From Corynebacterium bouchesdurhonense (lineage in GTDB: Bacteria; Actinomycetota; Actinomycetes; Mycobacteriales; Mycobacteriaceae): a stretch of 64,000 bases of DNA. The notes under the pieces were generated by a model that searched no databases, was not told the DNA's origin, and worked only from the letters and a program-made list of their open reading frames with translations. Below, piece by piece: positions 32,390-41,432 of this stretch; positions within the stretch are counted from its first letter, which is position 1; every line of letters starts with the position of its first letter. The translations under genes and the position numbers were made by a program. The stretch is taken from positions 876,570-940,569 of the forward strand of contig NZ_LT546028.1 of the NCBI RefSeq assembly GCF_900078305.2. The letters run 5' to 3'.

Positions 32390-33463
32390 CTACGGCCGGG
32401 TGACTGTCGTGTCGCCCAGGTTGTTGCTCACGTGCAGCTCCAGCAGCTCGCCCGGCGCGTCGGCGTTGATCACGCCGCTGGGGCAGTCCACGCTGCCCAT
32501 GTTGCTGGAGCAGCTCACCTTCACTTTGGCGTTCTCGGGGAGGGTGATCCGGATGTCGCCAAGGTTGTTGGAGACCTCGATGGTGCGCGGCTGGTCCAGG
32601 GCGGGCAGCTCGCTCAGGTCCAGGCTGATGTCACCGAGGCTGCTGTCCACGTCGTCCAAGCCCTCCTCGCTGGTGGGGGCGAGCGAGATGTCGCCGGCGT
32701 TGCTGCTCGCGCCCCCATCCGCCGCGCCGTCGGAGCCGGCAGTGCTCAGGACGGCGGCCGTGAGCGCCGCGATGCCGACGCCGATGGGGATCCACACCCA
32801 CTTCTGGCTCGCCTTCGGCGCAGGCCGCGCGGGCTCGGCAGGGCCGGGATCCGGCAGGTGCCACAGTTCCGGCGCGGCGCCCAGCGGGTCCCACGCCGGC
32901 GGGGTGGCGGTGCCGACGCCCGGGTGCGGGTAGCCCTCGGGCGGGGTGAGGTGGGAGGTGTCCACGGCGGCGTCGTCAGGCAATGCCCCTTGCGAGGGCA
33001 GCAACCCTGCGGGCGGTTGCGGCACGCTGCGGTGGGCGAGGTACCACGCGCCGAACAGCACGATCGCGGTGACCACCACGGCGCGCAGGTCGCCCGCGTA
33101 CGACACGGAGGGGAAGAAAACAACCAGGCCCAGCACCAGCCACCAGCCGGCGGAGCGTTCCTTGCGCTCGATGGGTGTGAGCTGGTCTTTCGGTGTAGCG
33201 ATGGCGCGGCCGGGGCTGACCGTCATGCCGAAGCGCGGCATGTTCATCCAGCACAGCAGGTACGCGAAGATGCCGCCGCCGAACGCCAGCCCGAGCACGA
33301 CGAACATGATGCGCACCAGCACGGGGTCGATGCGGTAGCGGGCGCCGATGCCCTCGCACACGCCGCCGAGGAGGGCGTTGCCGCCCTGGTCCTTCGGGAT
33401 GCGCGGCGGCCGCGTGTCCCACATCTGCCGCACGGTGGTTTGGAAGTCGTTGGGTGTGTCCAT
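32390..33463 (-). CDS. esrI: PspC-domain membrane protein, EsrI-like inhibitor of the envelope-stress kinase
   Basis: 357 aa from ATG 33463. PspC domain at about 20-75 (GNALLGGVCEGIGARYRIDPVLVRIMF), further membrane helices, a Pro-rich linker, another helix near 230-250, and a C-terminal beta-rich domain with repeated LGDI (SLGDISLDL, NNLGDIRITLP, NNLGDTTVT), as in LiaF-type proteins. In C. glutamicum EsrI inhibits the EsrSR two-component system until antibiotic or envelope stress. Divergent from esrS with a palindrome between them. Confidence 0.85.
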   Translation of the reverse strand: MDTPNDFQTTVRQMWDTRPPRIPKDQGGNALLGGVCEGIGARYRIDPVLVRIMFVVLGLAFGGGIFAYLLCWMNMPRFGMTVSPGRAIATPKDQLTPIERKERSAGWWLVLGLVVFFPSVSYAGDLRAVVVTAIVLFGAWYLAHRSVPQPPAGLLPSQGALPDDAAVDTSHLTPPEGYPHPGVGTATPPAWDPLGAAPELWHLPDPGPAEPARPAPKASQKWVWIPIGVGIAALTAAVLSTAGSDGAADGGASSNAGDISLAPTSEEGLDDVDSSLGDISLDLSELPALDQPRTIEVSNNLGDIRITLPENAKVKVSCSSNMGSVDCPSGVINADAPGELLELHVSNNLGDTTVTRP

Positions 33464-33497
33464 GCCCCCATTTTCCCGCCGCGGGCGCGGGCCCACC

Positions 33498-33541
33498 ATC
33501 CGGAATCCCCCTGATTTGTGAAAACCAGGGTTTCCCCGGAT
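33498..33541. promoter_or_regulatory. Imperfect palindrome between esrI and esrS, candidate EsrR operator
   Basis: Nested inverted repeats: ATCCGG (33498-33503) with CCGGAT (33536-33541), and CCCTG (33509-33513) with CAGGG (33526-33530). It lies between divergent genes of one regulatory system, where an autoregulatory response-regulator site is expected. Binding by EsrR is inferred. Confidence 0.5.
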
Positions 33542-33575
33542 CCGTCGGCCGGGCCCGCGTGGGAGAATCGCCACC

Positions 33576-34769
33576 ATGCCCGCTTACTCTCCGGCCGCGC
33601 GGCCGCCGCTCACGCCGCGTTTCACCCGCGTGCGCGAGGGGCGGGTGGTTGCGGGTGTCGCCGCCGGGCTTTCGGAGCATTTGCTTGTCGACGTCCGCTA
33701 CATACGCCTCTTCTTCACCCTCGCCTCCCTGGCGGGTGGGTTGGGGGGACTGCTCTACCTTGCGGTGTGGGTGATGACGCCGCTGGCGCCCGGCGGCGCG
33801 GCACCGGTGGGCGCGGCCTGGCCGCGCCGGGTGGACTACCTCTTGGCGGCCATCGCCTCCGCGGCCTCGCTGGCCACGTTGCAGGTGGCGGACGGCGGGG
33901 GTTCCGCGGTTACGGCGGTGTTGGGCCTGGTGGCGGTGGGTGCGGTGCTGGCGCTGCAGGCGTACGACCGCGGCCGGGGTGGTGGGTGGACGACGGCGGC
34001 GCTGGCGGCCGGCATCGCCCTGATTTTCGGCGGGGTGATCGCGCTCGCGGTGATGGGCGATGCCGCGGGCACCGGCGGGGTGGTCGCCGCGGTGGCGGCC
34101 ACGTTTTTCGGCGTGGGCGTGGTGGTGGTGCCGGTGATCGCGCGCCTGGCCCGCTCGCTGGTGCAGGAGCGCGAGGAGAAGGCCGCGGCGGATCAGCGCG
34201 CGGAGATTGCGTCGCGCCTGCACGATTCGGTGCTGCAGACCCTCGCCCTGATACAGAAGCGCGCCGGCGACCCGGAGGAGGTGGCGCGGCTGGCGCGCGG
34301 CCAGGAGCGCGAACTGCGCGCCTGGCTGTTCGACTCCGCCGAGAAGGCGGCCGAAACCACCGACGCCGTGCCCACCGTCTTCGCCGCGCTGGGGCGGGCC
34401 GCGGGGGAGGTGGAGGACCTCTTCGGCGTGGTGGTCAGCCTGGTCACGGTGGGCGGGGAGTGCGGCTTCGACGCCGCCACGGAGCCCGTGGTCCTCGCGG
34501 CGCGAGAGGCGATGGTCAACGCGGCCACCCACGCCGGCGTGGAGCGCGTCGACGTGTACGCGGAGTACCTCGCCGGCGAGCTAGCCGTGTTCGTGCGCGA
34601 CCGCGGCGTCGGCTTCGACCCGGCCGCGGTGCCGGCCGACCGCCACGGCGTGCGCGACTCGATCACCGGGCGCATGGAACGCGCGGGCGGCGCGGCGCGC
34701 GTCACCTCGGCGCCGGGCGAGGGCACGGAGGTGGAGCTGACCCTGCGGGTGGGCGAGCCGTTACGCTGA
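33576..34769 (+). CDS. esrS: Sensor histidine kinase EsrS (PspC domain plus HisKA_3)
   Basis: 397 aa. An N-terminal PspC-like segment (about 14-70, REGRVVAGVAAGLSEHLLVDVRYIRL), four to five helices to about residue 190, then a NarL-type kinase with phospho-acceptor His216 in RLHDSVLQTL, N-box NAATHAG and G-box DRGVGFD. Shares its PspC module with EsrI, which suggests direct contact. GAGAAT at 33563-33568 ends seven bases before ATG (leaderless). The PspC codons include a 13/14 dispersed motif copy. Confidence 0.9.
   Translation: MPAYSPAARPPLTPRFTRVREGRVVAGVAAGLSEHLLVDVRYIRLFFTLASLAGGLGGLLYLAVWVMTPLAPGGAAPVGAAWPRRVDYLLAAIASAASLATLQVADGGGSAVTAVLGLVAVGAVLALQAYDRGRGGGWTTAALAAGIALIFGGVIALAVMGDAAGTGGVVAAVAATFFGVGVVVVPVIARLARSLVQEREEKAAADQRAEIASRLHDSVLQTLALIQKRAGDPEEVARLARGQERELRAWLFDSAEKAAETTDAVPTVFAALGRAAGEVEDLFGVVVSLVTVGGECGFDAATEPVVLAAREAMVNAATHAGVERVDVYAEYLAGELAVFVRDRGVGFDPAAVPADRHGVRDSITGRMERAGGAARVTSAPGEGTEVELTLRVGEPLR
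33681..33694 (-). repeat. Dispersed 14-bp motif, 13/14
   Basis: Minus strand ACGTCGACAAGCAA in esrS; gene reads LLVDV. Arms CGGA/TCCG. Confidence 0.8.
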
Positions 34770-34774
34770 AGCGC

Positions 34775-35434
34775 ATGATCCGCGTCTTCTTGGTTGATGA
34801 TCACTCTGTGTTCCGCGCCGGGGTGCGCGCCGAGCTGGCGGCGGCGGGCGCAGGTGCCGGCGCGGGCACTGCGATCGAGGTGGTGGGCGAGGCCGGCACC
34901 GTGGCGGAGGCGGTGGCGGGGATCGCCCGGACCCGCCCGGACGTGGTGCTCTTGGATGTGCACATGCCAGACGGGGGAGGTCTGGGGGTGATGCGGGGTG
35001 TTTTGGAGGGGGCGTCGACAAGCGCGAAGTTCCTGGCGCTGAGCGTCTCGGACGCGGCGGAGGACGTGATTTCCCTGATCCGCGCCGGCGCCCGCGGGTA
35101 CGTGACCAAGTCCATCAGCGGGCCGGAGCTGGCGGAGGCGGTCGAGCGCGTGCACGGCGGGGGCGCCTACTTTTCCCCGCGGCTGGCCGGCCTCGTGCTC
35201 GACGCGTTCGCGTCCGGCGGCGCGGGGGAAGACCCGGCGGGGGGCGCCCCGACGCGGCGGGAGCTGGAGGTGTTGCGGCTCCTCGCGCGCGGATACACGT
35301 ACAAGGAGATCGGCCAGCAGCTGTTCATCTCGGTGAAGACGGTGGAGACGCACGCGTCGAACATCCTGCGCAAAACGCAGACGTCCAACCGGCACCAGCT
35401 CACGCGCTGGGCCGCGGACCGCGCGCTGGATTAG
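34775..35434 (+). CDS. esrR: NarL/LuxR-type response regulator EsrR
   Basis: 219 aa, five bases after esrS. Receiver domain with D8/D9 and phospho-acceptor Asp61 (VVLLDVHMP), Lys in YVTKS; LuxR HTH at about 150-215 (TRRELEVLRLLARGYTYKEIGQQLFISVKTVETH). An Ala/Gly-rich insertion (AAAGAGAGAGTA) lengthens the first helix-strand loop. EGASTSAK near residue 80 is encoded by a 12/14 dispersed motif copy. The stop overlaps that of the convergent membrane protein gene by four bases. Confidence 0.92.
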   Translation: MIRVFLVDDHSVFRAGVRAELAAAGAGAGAGTAIEVVGEAGTVAEAVAGIARTRPDVVLLDVHMPDGGGLGVMRGVLEGASTSAKFLALSVSDAAEDVISLIRAGARGYVTKSISGPELAEAVERVHGGGAYFSPRLAGLVLDAFASGGAGEDPAGGAPTRRELEVLRLLARGYTYKEIGQQLFISVKTVETHASNILRKTQTSNRHQLTRWAADRALD

Positions 35435-35871
35435 GCGTACGCGAGGCGCCGCGAGCCGTCCACGTGCGGGAACAGCACCCACGCCGCGCCGAACACGGCC
35501 GCGAAGGTGAGCAGCGCGCCCCACACCGGCCAGTCCGCGAGCGGCGCGAGCATGAGGATCAGCCACCACGCCATGAGGGGGAGGAGCATGCTTATCGACG
35601 GCACCGTCGCCACGTTCTTTTCCCGCGCAAACGCCCGCATGCGCTGGCGGTACGGGTGCGCCAGCACCACGGCGAGGGCGGCGGCGACGCACACGAGCGC
35701 CACCGCCACCTTCGGCCCGGCGCCGAGGCGGGACACCATCGCCGCGACCGAGCCCGCCGCGCCGAGCGAGCCGACGAGGCGCACAAGCGGCGGGGTGGGG
35801 ATGGGCGTGACGCGGCTGCGTGCCTCTGCGGCGGCCGCGGTGTACGGCGCGGTGAACGGCGCGGTGAACAT
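35431..35871 (-). CDS. Conserved membrane protein of unknown function
   Basis: 146 aa. Four hydrophobic helices: about 30-48, 53-73, 93-112 and 115-135. No known domain. Tail-to-tail with esrR. Also in this place in other corynebacteria as far as I can recall; no function can be offered. Confidence 0.65.
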   Translation of the reverse strand: MFTAPFTAPYTAAAAEARSRVTPIPTPPLVRLVGSLGAAGSVAAMVSRLGAGPKVAVALVCVAAALAVVLAHPYRQRMRAFAREKNVATVPSISMLLPLMAWWLILMLAPLADWPVWGALLTFAAVFGAAWVLFPHVDGSRRLAYA

Positions 35872-35922
35872 GGCGGGGACGTTACCAGCCGGCTGCGCGC
35901 GGCGGCCAGCGCCCGCCCGCTA

Positions 35923-35938
35923 TAGAAAACATGTTCGA
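35923..35938 (+). promoter_or_regulatory. LexA (SOS) box upstream of imuA'
   Basis: TAGAAAACATGTTCGA against the actinobacterial consensus TCGAAC(A)nnTGTTCGA: the right half is perfect and the left half has one strong mismatch. It lies 45 bp before the imuA' start and just ahead of the CATACT -10 (35971-35976). Confidence 0.8.
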
Positions 35939-35983
35939 CCTTTACGGTTGCCCGCGTCGGGCGCGCCCGGCATACTGATCGGC

Positions 35984-36712
35984 GTGAGTGGAACACCTAT
36001 TCGGGTACTCGCGGAGCTCCCCGGGGAGGCTGCGGGAGTACGGGAAACGGCAGTGCAGGGCGGTCGCGCCGCGCAGATTGCCGAGCTTCGCGCCAAGATG
36101 GCGGCGCTCGGCGGCGAGGTGGCGCGCCCCGTGGTCGAGGGCGATGGGGTGTTGGCCGTGGGCGGGCCTTTATCGCACGTGCTGCCGAACGGCGGGCTGC
36201 CCCGCGGTGCCGTCACGCACTGTAGCGACACTCCGGCGCTAGTGGTGGAAATCATCGACCAGGTCGCCGCAGCCGGCGGGTACGCGGGTGTGGTGGGCTG
36301 GCCGGAGCTCTCGTACGCGGGTGTGGGGCGCGACGGGCTGGAGCGGGTCATCGCCGTGCCCGAGCCAGGCATCGAGGACATCGCGGTGGCGGGCGTGCTG
36401 GCCGAGGGGCTCGACTTGGTGGTGATGCGCACCCGCGCGCCGCTGGAGCTGACCCCGGTGCGGGCGCGGCCGCTGCTGGCGCGCCTGCGCAAGGGCAGCG
36501 CGGCGCTCCTTGCCGTCAACACCACCGTGCCCTCGCCGGCGCTCAGCGTCACCGGCACCATCACCGCCTTCCACGGCATCGGGGAAGGGCTGGGGCGTAT
36601 CGCCGGGATCGACATCCGGGTGCGCGCCGAGCGCAAGGGGGCGCGGCCGGCCAGCGCCACGCTCACCCTGGGTGCCGCCCCCGAGCGGCCGCGGCTGCGG
36701 GCGGTGACGTAA
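35984..36712 (+). CDS. imuA': ImuA' (RecA-fold accessory protein of the mutasome)
   Basis: 242 aa from GTG 35984, seven bases after a CATACT -10 (leaderless). RecA-like core without a canonical Walker A: GGLPRGAVTHC holds the place of the P-loop. In mycobacteria ImuA' recruits ImuB and DnaE2 for SOS mutagenesis. Five bases separate it from imuB. Preceded by a good LexA box. Confidence 0.85.
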   Translation: MSGTPIRVLAELPGEAAGVRETAVQGGRAAQIAELRAKMAALGGEVARPVVEGDGVLAVGGPLSHVLPNGGLPRGAVTHCSDTPALVVEIIDQVAAAGGYAGVVGWPELSYAGVGRDGLERVIAVPEPGIEDIAVAGVLAEGLDLVVMRTRAPLELTPVRARPLLARLRKGSAALLAVNTTVPSPALSVTGTITAFHGIGEGLGRIAGIDIRVRAERKGARPASATLTLGAAPERPRLRAVT

Positions 36713-36717
36713 ACCTC

Positions 36718-38286
36718 ATGCGCGTGGCTGCACTCTGGTTCCCGGACTGGCCGGTGCAGGCGGCGAAGCTGGAGTTCGACGACGAGCTGGCCGAGCCCAT
36801 CGCCATTGCCGCCCAGCACCGCGTGAAGGTGTGCTCGCAAGAAGCGCGGCGCGCCGGGATCCGCCGCGGGATGCGAGTGCGCAACGCCCAGGCCGCCGCC
36901 CCGGAGCTCACCGTCATCGAGGACAACCCGGACCGGGACGGCCGTCTCTTCGCCTCGCTGGCCGCCAGTTTGGACGACGTCGCCGCCTCGGTCGAGGTGC
37001 TGCGCCCGGGCCTGGTCATCGCCGACGTAGAGGCGGCCGCGCGCTTCCACGGAAGCGAGGACACGGCGCTCGAGATGCTGGTCGACGCCGCGTCGAGGCG
37101 CGGCATCGACGCCTTCGCGGGCGCCGCCGATGAGATCGCCACCGCCGCTATCGCCGCGCGCACCTCCCGCGTCGTGCCGCCGGGCGGATCCGCGCAGTTC
37201 CTCGCCGGCCACCCGCTGCGCGTGCTCACCGCGGAGCCCGCGCTGGCCGCGGACGCGGAGACGGTGACCACCCTGGGCCAGCTCGGCGTTGCCACCCTCG
37301 GCGATCTGGCGGCCATCCCGCCGGCAGCGGTGACCACGCGCTTCGGCGCGGCCGGCATGCACCTGCACCGCATCGCATCCGCGGCACCCGACCGCCGCGT
37401 GGCTCCCGAGCTGCCGGCCGCGGACTTGGCCGTGGCGATCACCCCGGAGGATCCGATCGAGCGCGTCGACGCGGCCGCCTTCGCGGCGCGGGCGCTGGCA
37501 GCGGGGCTGCACGAGCGTCTCAAAGCAACCGGGCGCAATTGCCTGCGGCTGAAGGTGGTGGCCGAGCTGGACGGCGGTACCCGGGTCGAGCGGGTGTGGC
37601 GCACCCGCGAGGCGCTCACCGAGGCCGGAACCGCCGACCGTGTGCGCTGGCAGTTGGACGGCTGGCTCACCGCGCAGCGCACCGCCGGCGCGGACGGCGC
37701 CGCCGCGATCACCTCCCTCATCCTCGAGCCGCTGGAGCTCAGCGAGCCGGACCCGGTGGGGGAGCTGTGGGCCGACGGTTCCTCCACCGACGGAGCGCGC
37801 CGCGTCATCGAGCGCGTCCAGTCGCAGCTCGGCATCGACGCGGTGCTCCAGCCCCGCTTCGTCGGCGGCCGTGGGGTGGCCGAGCGCATCCGCCTTGTGC
37901 CCTTCGGCGAGGCGGCACCGGCGCCAGCGGAGCACGCGTGGCCGGGCGCGGTGCCGGCCCCGCTCCCGGCCCGGCTCGGCGGGGGCATCGACCACCCCGC
38001 CTCGCGCATCGTGCTGATCAGCGCGACCGGCACCCCCGTGGCCGTCACGGCCGAAGCCCTCCTGAGCGCCAAGCCCTACGCGCTCGCCTGGGGCGACACG
38101 AAGTACCTGGTCACGGGGTGGGCCGGGCCGTGGCCGGTGGACGGGGGCTGGTGGGGCTCGGCCGCCAACCACAACCGCGCCGCCCGGCTGCAGGTGGTGG
38201 GCCACCCCGGCGGGCGGGAGGCGGAGGTAACGGGCTGGCTGCTGGTGTGGACGCGCCGCAGTTGGCGCGTGGAGGCGGTGTACTAA
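36718..38286 (+). CDS. imuB: ImuB, Y-family polymerase-like protein
   Basis: 522 aa. The N-terminus aligns with Y-family polymerases, but the catalytic acidic motif is replaced by LWFPDWPVQ, so it is presumed inactive and acts as the beta-clamp adaptor for DnaE2. Finger/palm region to about 230, then a little-finger-like domain and a C-terminal extension ending WTRRSWRVEAVY. Cotranscribed with imuA'. dnaE2 is not adjacent but 6.2 kb downstream. Confidence 0.9.
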   Translation: MRVAALWFPDWPVQAAKLEFDDELAEPIAIAAQHRVKVCSQEARRAGIRRGMRVRNAQAAAPELTVIEDNPDRDGRLFASLAASLDDVAASVEVLRPGLVIADVEAAARFHGSEDTALEMLVDAASRRGIDAFAGAADEIATAAIAARTSRVVPPGGSAQFLAGHPLRVLTAEPALAADAETVTTLGQLGVATLGDLAAIPPAAVTTRFGAAGMHLHRIASAAPDRRVAPELPAADLAVAITPEDPIERVDAAAFAARALAAGLHERLKATGRNCLRLKVVAELDGGTRVERVWRTREALTEAGTADRVRWQLDGWLTAQRTAGADGAAAITSLILEPLELSEPDPVGELWADGSSTDGARRVIERVQSQLGIDAVLQPRFVGGRGVAERIRLVPFGEAAPAPAEHAWPGAVPAPLPARLGGGIDHPASRIVLISATGTPVAVTAEALLSAKPYALAWGDTKYLVTGWAGPWPVDGGWWGSAANHNRAARLQVVGHPGGREAEVTGWLLVWTRRSWRVEAVY

Positions 38287-38310
38287 GGCCGGTTTACAAA
38301 GGGCGGTGCA

Positions 38311-38931
38311 CTAAGCCTGCAGGATATCCACCACGAGGCGCTTCGGATCCTGCAGCACCTGCACCGAGTACGGCGTCTCGGAGCGCAGACCCACCACCAC
38401 CTGGCTGCGGCCCTCGTGGGTGCCGCCGTGCACCACGTCAACGATGTTGCCGGTGTTGCCCGCAGACTCCACCGGCACCTCGGAATCCAGGCCCAGCTCG
38501 AAGGGGTAGACGGTGCCGTCGACGTTGATGCTCAAGAAGGCGTTGCCGCTCACCGGCAGGGCCTTGCCCACCGTCGCGCGCATTGGCGTGGGCGTGTAAT
38601 CCACAAACCAGCCAGGTTCGCCATCGCCGACTAGGTCCAGCACCACGCGGTCGAAGCCCTCGTGGTTGCCCACGCGCACCCCGGCCACCGCGAGCTGCGC
38701 CGGCTCGGAGGGTCGCTGCGTCTTGGCGGCTGCGTCGGCGGTGCCGAGCGGCCGCAGCGCCGTGCTCGACCCGCCCGATCCGCCCGACACACCCGACACA
38801 CCCGATACGGACGCCATCACCGGTGCGCCGGCACCGTCCGCGCCCGCGTCGCACCCCGCGACGCCGAGCGCCACAAGGGCGGCGGCGGCCGCGGCGCGGC
38901 TGCGGGCATTTCGATTCAACACCCGCCTCAC
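38311..38931 (-). CDS. Lipoprotein with AMIN-like domain
   Basis: 206 aa from GTG 38931. Lipoprotein signal peptide with lipobox VAGC near residue 27, a Ser/Gly/Val repeat region (VSGVSGVSGGSGG, encoded by imperfect 9-bp repeats), then a beta-rich domain (RVGNHEGFDRVVLDL to PKRLVVDILQA) typical of AMIN-like cell-wall-associated domains. Probably tethered outside the membrane; partner unknown. Confidence 0.75.
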   Translation of the reverse strand: MRRVLNRNARSRAAAAAALVALGVAGCDAGADGAGAPVMASVSGVSGVSGGSGGSSTALRPLGTADAAAKTQRPSEPAQLAVAGVRVGNHEGFDRVVLDLVGDGEPGWFVDYTPTPMRATVGKALPVSGNAFLSINVDGTVYPFELGLDSEVPVESAGNTGNIVDVVHGGTHEGRSQVVVGLRSETPYSVQVLQDPKRLVVDILQA

Positions 38932-39039
38932 GTTATCCACCCGCCCCGCCCGCACCAAACCTTCGGGCGCGAAACCGCAAATGGTTACCAAACTGTTAGA
39001 CCAGCCGCCGCCTCGGCGCGGGCAGTTACTATGTAAGGC

Positions 39040-39930
39040 ATGACTAACCCCGCCGACGTGTTCTGCTCCGATGCCCAGGCCGAGCCGCTGCCCGGGACCG
39101 CGAAGACGGGCTCCACGTACGTCCTTCTCGAGTGGCCGGGCCCGTGGAGCCGGGACGTGCTTGACGGGGACACGCTCGGCGCGGAGCTGAGCGCGAAGCT
39201 GAAGGCGCACCTGGCCCAGTACAACGCCACGCTGCTGCTCATCCGCCACTCCAGCCGTGAGCGCCGCGACATCCCGGACCACCACGTCTACCTCGTCTTC
39301 GCCGACGAGGCGGTCACGGAGGTACTGCACGTGGACGGCCCGGGAGCGGTGCTCGATCTCGACCTCTCTGGCCCGGGCAACAACGGGGCGCAGCGCCGCG
39401 ACACGCCGCTGGTCCTGGTGTGCACGCACGGCAAGCGTGACCGCTGCTGCGCGGTGAAGGGCCGCTCGCTGGTGCGCGAGCTCGAGCGCAGCGACGACGT
39501 GGTGTGGGAGACCTCCCACATCAAGGGCCACCGCTTCGCGCCGACGATGCTGCTCATGCCGTGGGCGTACAGCTTCGGGCGCATGTCGCAGGCCGCCGCG
39601 GGCGCGATGATCGACCACGCCCTGGCCGGCCGGTATTTCGTCCCCGGCAACCGCGGCCGGGGCACGCTGCCCCCGCCGGCCCAGGTCGCGGAGATTGCGG
39701 TGGCGGCGGAGCTGTCGCGCGCCGGGGAGGAGGTTGCTATCGGGCAGTTGCTTGTCGACGCACCCGACACAGCAGACGACACCGCAACCGTCACCGTCCG
39801 GTCGGGCGAGCGCGCCTACACCGTGTCGCTGCGCCGCCGCGAGGTGGACGGCGTGGTTGCCTCGTGCGGTCAGGCGCCGAAGCGGGAGAAGGTGTGGGTG
39901 GCGGAGGGCGTGGAGCCGGGCGTCGAGTAG
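39040..39930 (+). CDS. Sucrase/ferredoxin-like (thioredoxin-fold) family protein
   Basis: 296 aa. Contains the family blocks CTHGKRDRCCA (about 130-140) and ETSHIKGHRFAPTML (about 158-172), which place Cys and His residues for a 2Fe-2S thioredoxin-like fold. Function undetermined. TACTAT at 39027-39032 lies seven bases before ATG (leaderless). The segment GQLLVDAPDT (about residue 236) is encoded by an exact copy of the dispersed motif (39748-39761). Confidence 0.8.
   Translation: MTNPADVFCSDAQAEPLPGTAKTGSTYVLLEWPGPWSRDVLDGDTLGAELSAKLKAHLAQYNATLLLIRHSSRERRDIPDHHVYLVFADEAVTEVLHVDGPGAVLDLDLSGPGNNGAQRRDTPLVLVCTHGKRDRCCAVKGRSLVRELERSDDVVWETSHIKGHRFAPTMLLMPWAYSFGRMSQAAAGAMIDHALAGRYFVPGNRGRGTLPPPAQVAEIAVAAELSRAGEEVAIGQLLVDAPDTADDTATVTVRSGERAYTVSLRRREVDGVVASCGQAPKREKVWVAEGVEPGVE
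39748..39761 (-). repeat. Dispersed 14-bp motif, exact
   Basis: In the sucrase/ferredoxin-like gene; gene reads LLVDAP. Arms CGGG (39741-39744) and CCCG (39763-39766). Confidence 0.9.
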
Positions 39931-39942
39931 CAATGCCCCCTG

Positions 39943-40728
39943 CTACATGTAGGTGGGCAGCACCTCCGCCACCGAACCGATGACGCGGTCTGTGGCCGCG
40001 CGCACCTCGGCGGGGGAGTGGGGGAAGCTGTGGGAGACGTCGGCGATCGCGTGCATCGGCAGGTCGTTCCAGGAATCGCCGAAGGTGTAGAGCTCCACCC
40101 CGCCGCGGTCGATGCCGAGGGCCGCCAGCAGCTCGAGGATACCGGCGCCCTTGCTGCGCCCCGGCGCCATAATGTCTACGTAGGTGTGGTTCTGCGCCAC
40201 GGTGACATCGCCCAGCCCACGCGCCCACGCGACCGCTTCGGCGCGCAGGGCCGCATCACGCGGGATCCACAGCGGCACCACGGCGAAGCGGTGCAGTGGG
40301 ATGTCGGCGCGGGTCATGGGCGTGAAGTGGCCGGTGAGGCTGGACGTTGCGCCCGTGTTGTCGGCGAAGACGCCGTCCACGTCGCCGTCGGTGGTGGCGA
40401 AAACCGCCGCGCCGTCCCGGTGCTCGTATTCGTCCACGGCGGCCTCGAGCACCGCGGGGTCGAGCGGGTAGGAGAAGATGGGGTCTGGCCGCCCGGTAGC
40501 GGCGGCGGCGACGGCACCGTTGGAGAGCACCAGGTAGTCGAAGGCGTCCGCCGGCCCGCCGAGGCCGTGGGTCAGGGCGGTGCCGGATCGCCCGGTGGCG
40601 CAAACGGCGAGATGCCCGGCGTTGCGCCAGGCATCGATGGCCGCGAAGGAGGGGCGGTCGAACGCTGCTCCAGGCCCGCGGCCGGGGAAGTGGAGCGTGC
40701 CGTCGAAGTCGAACGCCGCTATTTTCAC
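39943..40728 (-). CDS. HAD-superfamily Cof-type phosphatase
   Basis: 261 aa from GTG 40728, overlapping the metI stop. Motif I AFDFDGTL, motif II VLSNGA, motif III Lys in SKGAGI, motif IV FGDSWNDLPM: all present, with the large C2 cap of Cof phosphatases. Substrate unknown (sugar phosphates or FMN/PLP in relatives). Last gene of the metQNI operon by position. Confidence 0.88.
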   Translation of the reverse strand: MKIAAFDFDGTLHFPGRGPGAAFDRPSFAAIDAWRNAGHLAVCATGRSGTALTHGLGGPADAFDYLVLSNGAVAAAATGRPDPIFSYPLDPAVLEAAVDEYEHRDGAAVFATTDGDVDGVFADNTGATSSLTGHFTPMTRADIPLHRFAVVPLWIPRDAALRAEAVAWARGLGDVTVAQNHTYVDIMAPGRSKGAGILELLAALGIDRGGVELYTFGDSWNDLPMHAIADVSHSFPHSPAEVRAATDRVIGSVAEVLPTYM

Positions 40729-41432
40729 CGGCGCATAACCTTCTTGGACAGCCAGTTGCCCAAGAATTGCGCCAGCTGCACGATGACCACGATTACGATC
40801 ACCGCGGCCCAGGTGACCTGCGGCTCGAACTGGCGGTAGCCGTAGACGATGGCGAAGTCTCCAAGACCGCCGCCGCCGATGTAGCCCGCCATGGCGGACA
40901 TGTCGATCACGGCGATGAAGATGAAGGTGTAGCCCAGGATCAGCGGGCCGAGCGCCTCCGGCAGGATCACGGTGCGGATGATGCGCCACGGGCCGGCGCC
41001 CATGGAGCGCGCCGCCTCGATCACGCCCGGGTCGATGGCCACCAGGTTCTGCTCCACGATGCGCGCCACGGTGAAGGTGGCCGAGAAGCACATCACGAAG
41101 GTGGCCGCCCCGCGCCCGATTGTCGTGCCCACCACGGCGAGCGTGATCGGGTACAGCATCGCGATCATGATGATGAACGGGATCGGGCGGAAGAAGTTCA
41201 CCGCCACGTTGATCAGGGTGTACACCGCGCGGTTCTGCAGGATGCCGCCCGGGCGGGTGGTGTAGAGAAACACGCCGAGCACGAGGCCGAAGAAGCCGCC
41301 CACCACCATTGTGATGGCCACCATCCACAGCGTGTCGCCGATCGCGCTGGCGAAGGTGGGGCCGAGGCGGTCCCAATTCGCCTCCGCGAGGATGAACTGG
41401 TTCACGGTGCTGGTCGTCACGGTGCTCGTCAT
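40725..41432 (-). CDS. metI: D-/L-methionine ABC transporter permease MetI
   Basis: 235 aa, five to six helices with the EAA loop EAARSMGAGPWRIIRTVILPEA, typical of MetI. Forms the membrane channel with MetN. The start overlaps the metN stop. The N-terminus is longer in Ser/Thr than usual (MTSTVTTSTVNQ). Confidence 0.95.
   Translation of the reverse strand: MTSTVTTSTVNQFILAEANWDRLGPTFASAIGDTLWMVAITMVVGGFFGLVLGVFLYTTRPGGILQNRAVYTLINVAVNFFRPIPFIIMIAMLYPITLAVVGTTIGRGAATFVMCFSATFTVARIVEQNLVAIDPGVIEAARSMGAGPWRIIRTVILPEALGPLILGYTFIFIAVIDMSAMAGYIGGGGLGDFAIVYGYRQFEPQVTWAAVIVIVVIVQLAQFLGNWLSKKVMRR

Noticed and set aside
32976..34532. 518-codon minus-strand frame across the esrI/esrS region
   Set aside because: Covers the divergent promoters and two well-identified genes; composition is that of a shadow frame.
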